Part shown: piece after piece, positions 1 to 5,270 of the stretch
Layout: every line of letters begins with the position of its first letter
How positions within the stretch are numbered: position 1 is the first letter of the stretch
NCBI GenBank assembly: GCA_900768635.1
Contig: CAAGDP010000025.1
Coordinates: forward strand, 1-6,274
Source of the DNA: Enterobacterales bacterium
Lineage (GTDB): Bacteria; Pseudomonadota; Gammaproteobacteria; Enterobacterales; Succinivibrionaceae
Direction: 5' to 3'
DNA: 6,274 bases
Program-made: the position numbers and the translations under genes
The notes under the pieces: generated by a model
The model's input: only the letters and a program-made list of their open reading frames with translations
Database searches by the model: none
Told to the model about the DNA's origin: nothing

Positions 1-2
1 AC

Positions 3-77
3 CGGGAAGACCTAAAGGGAGCAAAAATAAAGCATAAATTTATTAATATTTCGGGTACACAAAATGCAATTTTTTGA
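3..77 (+). other. Short open stretch at left edge, possible tail of an unseen gene
   Basis: A frame open from the window edge reads about 24 residues (ending KFINISGTQNAIF) and stops with TGA at 75-77. Further in-frame stops follow at 87 and 114. It lies in the same frame as the HEPN fragment downstream but is separated from it by those stops. I do not recognise the peptide. It may be the tail of a gene cut by the window edge, decayed sequence of the same CARF-HEPN gene, or chance. Nothing supports a function. Confidence 0.15.
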
Positions 78-103
78 AAAAAAATATAGGATGTGTACCG
101 AAA
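49..103. repeat. Imperfect inverted repeat upstream of the HEPN fragment
   Basis: The left arm at 49-61 (TTTCGGGTACACA) pairs with the right arm at 92-103 (TGTGTACCGAAA). This gives 12 base pairs with one bulged G at 53 and a spacer of 30 bases. The spacer contains its own T-run/A-run palindrome around 70-87. The structure sits just before the point where the homology of the HEPN fragment begins. It could be a cruciform or operator, or abutting ends of a lost insertion element. No transposase remains and no target-site duplication is obvious, so the origin is open. Confidence 0.4.
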
Positions 104-116
104 AACGGGAAATTAA

Positions 117-737
117 CGTATAAAGGATGGCCGGACAGTTGTTGATGAAATTGAATGGTGTATGAATAAAGGATTTTATCAGCAGGCTCTTACATTAATC
201 GAAAGTAAAATGCCGATTTATTATCATAACAAGAAGATGATGATTTTCAGTGAACAATGTTTGGATTTCTTAAATAGAAATTCATATATTATGAAAGGAA
301 AATTTACTCGTAAAAATCTTTCTGATCTTGGGATGCGAGATATTATACTACTGAATCTTTTTAATTATTTTATTCCAAAAATGATTAGTTCCCAAAAAGA
401 CATTCAAAACTCAAATAAAAGAAAATTAGAAACATATTCTAAATTTATTGATCTTCCGGATCATAAGAAGATTATTTCAAATAATACACTTAAAAATATA
501 AATGTTGAATTTTATCCATCGATTGATAAAAAACTCTTTATGATCTTTGTATATCATTGCTATTTTAAGGAATTGCGGAATAAATCAGTTCACGTTAATG
601 AAGATAGTGCAATTCCTTCTACTGATTATTTATTTCAAAAGGTTAAAGATTACTGCACTTTAGTACGCGGTTATAATGGGAACTGTGCAAAATTAAAATC
701 AAAAAATGAGGATTCATCCAATTGTTTTTTGCGTTAA
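117..737 (+). pseudogene. N-terminally truncated CARF-HEPN CRISPR ancillary ribonuclease (HEPN domain only)
   Basis: The open frame begins after a TAA at 114-116. The first possible start is ATG at 162, giving 191 residues, and the 15 codons before it (ending DEIEWC) appear to continue the homology. The fragment starts with WCMNKGFYQQALTLIE, which resembles the beginning of the HEPN part of Csx1/Csx2/Csm6/TM1812 proteins. It ends with a HEPN catalytic motif, LRNKSVH: R139, N140 and H144, counted from M162, fit R-X4-H. In this family an N-terminal CARF domain binds cyclic oligoadenylate made by type III CRISPR complexes and activates the HEPN RNase, which cuts RNA in the cytoplasm. Full proteins are usually about 400 residues or more, so the sensor half is absent here. 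ATG162 has no good ribosome binding site. The GC content is low (about 20-32% in lines counted). No cas genes are visible nearby. Family assignment is by motif recognition. Most likely a decayed remnant, though a short HEPN protein made from ATG162 cannot be excluded. Confidence 0.68.
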
Positions 738-769
738 AAAACTGATATTACTATCTGCCTGTAAGTAGT

Positions 770-805
770 CAGGTGCATAATTTTGCACCTGTTCTCTTTT
801 TCTTT
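770..805 (+). terminator. Intrinsic terminator after the HEPN fragment
   Basis: A perfect 8-base-pair stem, CAGGTGCA (770-777) with TGCACCTG (784-791), closes a 6-base loop. It is followed by a T-rich tail at 792-805. The tail is on the + strand side, so it fits termination of the HEPN fragment transcript, 32 bases after its stop. On the minus strand the sequence after the stem is not T-rich, so it is not an evident terminator for the convergent helicase gene, although the hairpin itself would still form there. Confidence 0.75.
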
Positions 806-828
806 GATACAGTCCGGCAGGGAATTTA

Positions 829-3800
829 TTAGTAGTTGGCCACAATTTTGCTGGTGGTTGTTATAAATTTACCCGGGATCGGTTTATCCAGTCGCCAGAT
901 AAAGTTTACCGGTTTTGAGCCTTCATGTTGCACATATGTGGCTGTACCTAGAAATACATAAGGAGAAGTTCCTCCCGGCTCGCCTTTTTTAAATTCCCGG
1001 ACAAAAAGACATACTTTATGGGGATCCCCGGCTTTAGTTCCAATATATCTTAAGGCGGTGTTGCAGGTATCAGAGGTGGTGCTTTGACTTTGCCAGTGGA
1101 ACAGCCTTTCGTTTATGGAATAATCCTGATACATGGTGGTTGCGCTGTAGTCATTTTCGGACTTGTTCAGGGTAATAAGGAAAATGTCCAGGTTGTGCTC
1201 CTCACTGTAAACAACTCCCTGACGCATCGACTTATATTTCATATAATCCACGGCCATAAGTATTTGATTCAGGGTATAGCTGCAATGAAGCGCCAGAGGA
1301 CAGTCAAAACCTAAATCAATTTCTTCATCCAGAAAATCAATCCGGTCATAGCAGCAGTCCAAAATTTCTTGAAGCTCCTGAAGTAGCACAGGACTTGCAG
1401 CCAAACGTTTAAGGTTATCAATTGCCGGCTGAGGATTTGAAAAATCTATAGCATCATTCCAGATTGTGATGTAAAACATTTGCAGCATGCGTTGCTGGAG
1501 ACGGGTTAGGGGGCCGCTGATCACTTCAGAGAGATTGGTTAGGAGATCCTGCAGAAACATAATCCAGCTACGGGAATCGATGGATGCAAATTTGCAAAAA
1601 GCTTTAGCTAAATTCTTTTCCAGAGGTTCGTGGAAGTCCTGTATCACTCCGGCATTTACCTTCAGGCGGGAAAAGGTGTTATCCCGCTTATAAATTTCCG
1701 AGATTTTAAGACCGGAAAAATTCAGAAAAGCTTTAAGAGTGATGTTTGATTTATCTGTTAAGCTTTCATAGTAATCTCGGATACAGGAAATAATAGCCTG
1801 ATTGTTCAGGAGGTGGTTTCTAATATTCTCCAAAATATAAGATGTGGCAAATTTTTCAAGTTTAATGCTACATCCCCTTGGAACTGAAACAAATCCCTGG
1901 TTTATTTCCTCTTTTATTGAATTTCGGGATGGGGAGAGCAGTGCACGGAATTTATTCTCGAAATTATATTTTTGATGCGCCTGGCCAATAAAGTCCAGAA
2001 CTGTAAGACATTCTTTTCCTTCGTCTAAGCGTAAACCGCGACCCAGCTGTTGCAAAAAAACTGTAAGAGACTGAGTGGGGCGCAGAAATAGTACTGTATT
2101 AATGCAAGGCAAATCGTAACCTTCATTAAGAAGATCAACAGTAAATATCACTTTAATCTCCCCTTTTTGAAGTTTATTTCCTGCTGTTTTTCGATCTTCA
2201 GGAGAGCTTTGGGAAGTAAGACAGGAAGCATTTATTCCTAAAAGGTTAAATTGCTCAGTCATAAATTCGGCATGATTTATGGAAACACAAAAGCCGATGC
2301 CTTTCATATTGTTAATATCTGAAACGTAATAATAGAGACTTTTAACAATAAGATCGGCGCGTTTGCGAGCCATTTCCCTTTGGAATACATAAAGATTGTC
2401 TAACTGGCTTACTTCATATCCTCCTTTAGACCATTGCAAGTCTTTTAAATTTATGTTGTCAGTGACTCCAAAATAATGAAACGGACAAAGAAGCTCTCTT
2501 TCTATAGCTTCAGGAAGTCGTATTTCAGCTGCAATTCTGCCACCAAAATACTGGGTAATATCAAACCCGTCCATACGTTCTGGAGTTGCGGTAAGACCAA
2601 GAAGGATTTTTGCTTCAGTAAAGTGGGATAGCATTTTCTGGTAAGAATTAGCTGCTGCGTGGTGGAATTCATCAACTACAATAAAATCATAATAGTCGGA
2701 GGCCATCTTATCCCAAAGCTTTAAGGAGTTGATCATCTGAATAGATATAAAAACATGATCAAAATTAGATGGAACATTGGATCCTGCTACAACTTCTCCA
2801 AAGTTAGGATCTTTTAAAACAGTGCGGAATGCATCCATGCTTTGGTTCAGAATTTCTACTCTGTGGGCTACAAACAGCAGTCTGGAACGCTGATTATTCT
2901 GCCGAAAGCGCCGGTAATCGAGAGCTGCAATAATTGTCTTGCCTGTACCGGTAGCAGCTACTACAAGATTGCGATAATGTCCGCGGATCCCTCTTTCCGC
3001 CTCCAGCTCATCTAAGATTTTTTTCTGATAGGAAAAAGGATGAATATCGAAAAGATATCTTTGCTGAATTGGCTGCCGGGATGATTGATGCTTCTCCCTG
3101 TTTATTGCCTCCAGTAGTTTTTCTTTTTGGTCAGCAGTGTATGTTTCAAATTCATCATCATTCCAGTAGCTTTCAAAAGTAGCACATATTTTTTCAACAA
3201 TATCCTTTTGATCCCGCTGGGTAACTTTCATGTTCCATTCCAGCCCGCTGGATATTGCAACAAGGGAGAGATTGGAAGAGCCTACATAAGCTGTAGTGAA
3301 GCCGGTTTCCCGTTTGAAAAGATAAGCCTTAGCATGGAGACGGGTACTTTTGGTTTCGTAAGTAATTTTGATTTCAGTATTAGGTAGTTCTGACAGGCGT
3401 TGAACAGCAGCAGGCTCAGTCGCTCCCATATAGGACGTAGTAATAATCCTTAGTTTTCCGCCGTTGGAAGTATAAGATTTAAGCTCGTCAAAAATATTAC
3501 GTATGCCGGTCCAGCGAATAAAAGAAACCAGAAAACAAATAGAACTTGCAGAATTAATTTCTTTTTTTAATTCCGTAAGCATTTGCGGTTCACCGGGTGA
3601 ACCGGTTAATAAACTGCTTCGGGACATGGATGTTTGAGGTCTGACCGGTTGTTCGTTTTTTTTCGTGGATAAACTATTATTTGGATCTTTATTGTCCAAA
3701 ATCTCCAGAAGTTCTCGGGATCCGGTGCCGGAATTTTTTTGAGAATCAGGGATTTCAATTTCAGGAAGTTCCAGTCCGTCATAATCAAGAGGATCAGTTT

Positions 3801-4059
3801 TGGTTTCCCAAGCAGATTTTTTCACCGTAGCTATCAAATCGTTAATAAACTTGATTTTGTCTTCCTGATTAGCTTTCTGGGTAAGTTCCTGATGAATAAC
3901 CTCGGCAATATATTGAGTATATACCTTATCTGCGTCCTTCTCTTGAACCTGCCTGGTAAATTGCAGCTCCCTAGCAATAGTTTTTAGACGAGAACTGACA
4001 TTTTTGTTGATTAGTAATTCATACAGTCCTGGAATAAGAGAGATTCGTTTATTATTCAT
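829..4059 (-). CDS. PLD-like nuclease / SF2 helicase / DUF3427 fusion protein
   Basis: This is a 1076-residue cytoplasmic protein. ATG at 4059 is preferred over an in-frame ATG ten codons upstream (4089) because GGAG lies 7 bases before it. Residues 1-150 are a helical then polar, low-complexity linker region. Residues about 160-305 form a single PLD-like (HKD) domain: H242, K244 and GSSN at 260-263, with the usual Asp after HxK replaced. Residues about 340-700 are an SF2 helicase: Walker A AATGTGKT (368-375), AHR (398-400), motif II DEFH (463-466), LTATPER (489-495), EGYDLP (646-651) and QQLGRGLRL (670-678). The rest matches the DUF3427 architecture, including FHWQSQS (987-993) and a final LFVREFKK-type segment. 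From family knowledge it should be an ATP-dependent DNA translocase coupled to a nuclease-like domain; such proteins are frequent in genomic islands. All core motifs are intact and there is no frameshift. It is divergent from the NUDIX gene. The substrate is unknown; a phage-defense or restriction-like role is inferred. Confidence 0.9.
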   Translation of the reverse strand: MNNKRISLIPGLYELLINKNVSSRLKTIARELQFTRQVQEKDADKVYTQYIAEVIHQELTQKANQEDKIKFINDLIATVKKSAWETKTDPLDYDGLELPEIEIPDSQKNSGTGSRELLEILDNKDPNNSLSTKKNEQPVRPQTSMSRSSLLTGSPGEPQMLTELKKEINSASSICFLVSFIRWTGIRNIFDELKSYTSNGGKLRIITTSYMGATEPAAVQRLSELPNTEIKITYETKSTRLHAKAYLFKRETGFTTAYVGSSNLSLVAISSGLEWNMKVTQRDQKDIVEKICATFESYWNDDEFETYTADQKEKLLEAINREKHQSSRQPIQQRYLFDIHPFSYQKKILDELEAERGIRGHYRNLVVAATGTGKTIIAALDYRRFRQNNQRSRLLFVAHRVEILNQSMDAFRTVLKDPNFGEVVAGSNVPSNFDHVFISIQMINSLKLWDKMASDYYDFIVVDEFHHAAANSYQKMLSHFTEAKILLGLTATPERMDGFDITQYFGGRIAAEIRLPEAIERELLCPFHYFGVTDNINLKDLQWSKGGYEVSQLDNLYVFQREMARKRADLIVKSLYYYVSDINNMKGIGFCVSINHAEFMTEQFNLLGINASCLTSQSSPEDRKTAGNKLQKGEIKVIFTVDLLNEGYDLPCINTVLFLRPTQSLTVFLQQLGRGLRLDEGKECLTVLDFIGQAHQKYNFENKFRALLSPSRNSIKEEINQGFVSVPRGCSIKLEKFATSYILENIRNHLLNNQAIISCIRDYYESLTDKSNITLKAFLNFSGLKISEIYKRDNTFSRLKVNAGVIQDFHEPLEKNLAKAFCKFASIDSRSWIMFLQDLLTNLSEVISGPLTRLQQRMLQMFYITIWNDAIDFSNPQPAIDNLKRLAASPVLLQELQEILDCCYDRIDFLDEEIDLGFDCPLALHCSYTLNQILMAVDYMKYKSMRQGVVYSEEHNLDIFLITLNKSENDYSATTMYQDYSINERLFHWQSQSTTSDTCNTALRYIGTKAGDPHKVCLFVREFKKGEPGGTSPYVFLGTATYVQHEGSKPVNFIWRLDKPIPGKFITTTSKIVANY

Positions 4060-4066
4060 AGTTAAA

Positions 4067-4070
4067 CTCC
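4067..4070 (-). promoter_or_regulatory. Ribosome binding site that decides the helicase start
   Basis: On the minus strand GGAG is followed by 7 bases and ATG at 4059-4057. The upstream ATG at 4089 has no comparable purine-rich site, and the residues it would add (MVCTIFRSLT) do not look like the conserved beginning of the protein. This makes the 1076-residue form the likely product. Confidence 0.7.
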
Positions 4071-4074
4071 GGAA

Positions 4075-4090
4075 AATGGTGCAAACCATT
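4075..4090 (-). promoter_or_regulatory. Short perfect dyad in the helicase leader
   Basis: AATGGT (4075-4080) and ACCATT (4085-4090) form a perfect 6-base inverted repeat around GCAA. On the helicase transcript it would be a small hairpin ending 4 bases upstream of the GGAG ribosome binding site. It could be an operator half-site pair or a leader hairpin affecting translation. It is short enough to be chance. Confidence 0.3.
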
Positions 4091-4255
4091 ACTACCAGTT
4101 TAGCAGCTTTGTTGCTAATAGGTTCAATTCAGTACAAAAACTTTTACAATTTTGCGAAGTAAATATTTGTCAGAAATAGAAATAGGCAGTGGTGGGGATG
4201 ATTCTGCTGTGATCTGTTAAAATATAGCCATCGATTCTCATTAGGACTGTTTTTT
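4090..4255. other. Divergent intergenic region between the helicase and NUDIX genes
   Basis: Together with the helicase leader, about 196 bases separate the two start codons (4059 and 4256), and both promoters must lie here or within the neighbouring genes. The + strand has an extended -10 (annotated separately). For the minus strand I found only weak candidates: a CTGACA-like -35 (reverse complement of 4171-4176) lacks a well-placed -10. A weak TAGCA/TGCTA stem lies near 4102-4118. No coding sequence is visible. Confidence 0.5.
4215..4223 (+). promoter_or_regulatory. Extended -10 promoter for the NUDIX gene
   Basis: TGTTAAAAT fits the extended -10 pattern TG-n-TATAAT with one mismatch. The -35 position (about 4195-4200) does not match the consensus, which is usual for extended -10 promoters. 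Transcription would begin near 4230, giving a leader of about 26 bases that includes AGGA at 4243-4246. Confidence 0.45.
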
Positions 4256-4651
4256 ATGAAAGTAGTTAAAGTAGTGGCGGCAGTGATCAGCAGAGATAAT
4301 CAGATTTTTGCGACCCAGAGAGGTTACGGAGACTTTAAGGGTGGCTGGGAATTTCCCGGAGGAAAGCTGGAGGAAGGGGAAAAGGATGAACAGGCTTTAG
4401 TGCGGGAAATCCGTGAAGAATTGGATATCTGGGTTGAAGTCGGTGATCTGGCAGGAACTGTTGAATACGATTACCCTAAATTTCATCTTTCCATGAATTG
4501 CTACTGGTGCACCTGCAGGGAAGGGGAAATTAAACTTCTGGAAGCAATGGATGGTCGCTGGTTGAATGTGGAAGATATTGATACGGTTGACTGGCTGCCG
4601 GCAGATATTACTCTTGTGAAAAGGATTAAGGAAATACTGCTTCAGAAATAA
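4256..4651 (+). CDS. NUDIX hydrolase, MutT/NudG-like (deoxy)nucleoside triphosphate pyrophosphohydrolase
   Basis: This 131-residue protein has the usual length of MutT-type enzymes. The opening KVVAAVISRDNQIFATQR and WEFPGGKLEEGE (31-42) are typical of the MutT/NudG branch. The NUDIX box spans G36 to I58: G36, E42, R50-E51 and E54-E55 fit GX5EX7REUXEEXGU, with D57 in place of the usual final Gly, a substitution expected to be tolerated. E51, E54 and E55 should bind the metal ions. The reaction class is hydrolysis of an NTP or dNTP to the monophosphate and pyrophosphate. Whether it cleans oxidised dGTP or acts on another nucleotide cannot be told from sequence. AGGA at 4243-4246 lies 9 bases before ATG. 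It is transcribed divergently from the PLD-helicase-DUF3427 gene and may work with it. GC content (43-55% in lines counted) is higher than in its neighbours. No clear terminator follows. Confidence 0.9.
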   Translation: MKVVKVVAAVISRDNQIFATQRGYGDFKGGWEFPGGKLEEGEKDEQALVREIREELDIWVEVGDLAGTVEYDYPKFHLSMNCYWCTCREGEIKLLEAMDGRWLNVEDIDTVDWLPADITLVKRIKEILLQK

Positions 4652-4684
4652 TAAAGACCGGCTCTTTTCGAAGGTGACGGTGAT

Positions 4685-4738
4685 ATGGCTTCTGATAATG
4701 TGTTCGATTTATTGATTGGTTTTTATGGCAGTACATAA
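4685..4738 (+). other. 17-codon orphan ORF downstream of the NUDIX gene
   Basis: ATG at 4685 opens a 17-residue frame, MASDNVFDLLIGFYGST, ending with TAA at 4736-4738. A purine-rich stretch (AAGGTGACGGTGAT) precedes the ATG, 34 bases after the NUDIX stop. It reads like the N-terminus of a normal protein whose body has been lost, but it is too short to identify and may be chance. Confidence 0.2.
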
Positions 4739-5209
4739 GCAGAAAGATTTGTAATTTCTAAACATACTTAGGGCCTTAAGTGATTTTACTATCCACATTT
4801 GAGAGATCGATTATTTTTTTAATAAGTGTCGGTAAATCGCGATAAGAATCCAGAACTAGGACAGAAAGGCATGTTCTCAAACAATGCCTGATAATTTTCT
4901 GACATAGTTCTTTAAAATTTTGGTAAATAGTCGCAAGTTTATTCTTCAGAAGACCGGTGAAAAATTTTTGTATAAGCTTTAAAATCCGCAATATGAACTT
5001 TTTTCAGAGCTGATCATACTATCCAAAATCCGTAATTCTCAACCGGATTTCGGCTAAGAGATCTGCAGGATATAAGTTGCACTTTGCAGTAAAAGATTTT
5101 TTCAAATATGGGCATCTGTTTCAGATATGTACTACCATATCATCATAAAGGGAGTAGAAACCGGCTCACTTTAATCTGATAAATGCGGTTCACTCCACAT
5201 TTCAGTTAG

Positions 5210-5249
5210 TTGAATTACTGGTAAATACGCTAGAATATATTTAGCGGTA
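5210..5249 (+). promoter_or_regulatory. Possible promoter and operator of the AAA-ATPase gene
   Basis: TTGAAT (5210-5215) and TAGAAT (5231-5236) resemble -35 and -10 boxes, but the spacer of 15 bases is short. A dyad CGCTA (5228-5232) and TAGCG (5242-5246), extendable with one bulge to 5226-5249, overlaps the -10, where a repressor site would be expected. Placement about 35 bases before the start codon is reasonable. Both calls rest on short matches. Confidence 0.3.
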
Positions 5250-5257
5250 GAAATGGC

Positions 5258-5262
5258 AGGAG
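5258..5262 (+). promoter_or_regulatory. Ribosome binding site selecting the AAA-ATPase start
   Basis: AGGAG lies 8 bases before ATG at 5271. In-frame ATGs at 5253 and 5265 exist, but the first has no clear site upstream and the second is only 2 bases from AGGAG, so 5271 is the best start. Confidence 0.7.
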
Positions 5263-5270
5263 ATATGACT

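Larger units (their letters stand above)
4652..5270. other. About 620 bases without a convincing gene
   Basis: The region is AT-rich with stops in all frames. It holds a 17-codon orphan ORF at 4685-4738 and a bulged hairpin at 4867-4889 (AGGCAT/ATGCCT with an inner GTT/AAC). It also holds a weak 5-base-pair hairpin near 5078-5089 followed by AAAAGATTTTTT. Two small dyads follow: ATCTG/CAGAT at 5114-5126, and GATATG/CATATC at 5124-5141. The sequence ACTATCCA occurs at about 4787 and again near 5018, and ACCGGCTC at about 4656 and 5160. A 71-codon minus-strand frame (4776-4991) starts at TTG and has no recognisable motif. I see no tRNA, CRISPR repeat or transposase. It may be decayed sequence plus the control region of the AAA-ATPase gene. 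Confidence 0.5.

Noticed and set aside
1..828. CRISPR array or cas genes expected beside a CARF-HEPN type protein
   Set aside because: No regularly spaced direct repeats and no other Cas-like coding sequence can be seen in the window.
1084..1314. 76-codon open frame on the + strand
   Set aside because: It lies opposite the DUF3427 end of the intact helicase gene, has no motif, and is a shadow of that coding sequence.
1487..1693. 68-codon open frame on the + strand
   Set aside because: Antisense to the helicase gene, Arg-rich shadow composition and no recognisable domain.
2662..2673. DEFH in place of DEAH/DEAD in helicase motif II as a possible defect
   Set aside because: The two acidic catalytic residues D463 and E464 are present, and DEFHH is, to my knowledge, usual for DUF3427-type helicases.
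3127..3387. 86-codon open frame on the + strand
   Set aside because: Antisense to the conserved PLD-like domain, which clearly is the real coding sequence.
3606..3987. Open frames on both strands (3606-3788 minus, 3739-3987 plus)
   Set aside because: Both overlap the N-terminal part of the helicase protein in other frames and show no motif.
4167..4172. TTGTCA as a -35 box for the NUDIX gene
   Set aside because: It is 45 bases from the best -10 (4218-4223), far beyond workable spacing.
4776..4991. 71-codon minus-strand frame in the gene-free stretch
   Set aside because: TTG start, no convincing ribosome binding site, composition of Leu/Ile/Lys/Cys with no family resemblance; treated as chance or decayed sequence.
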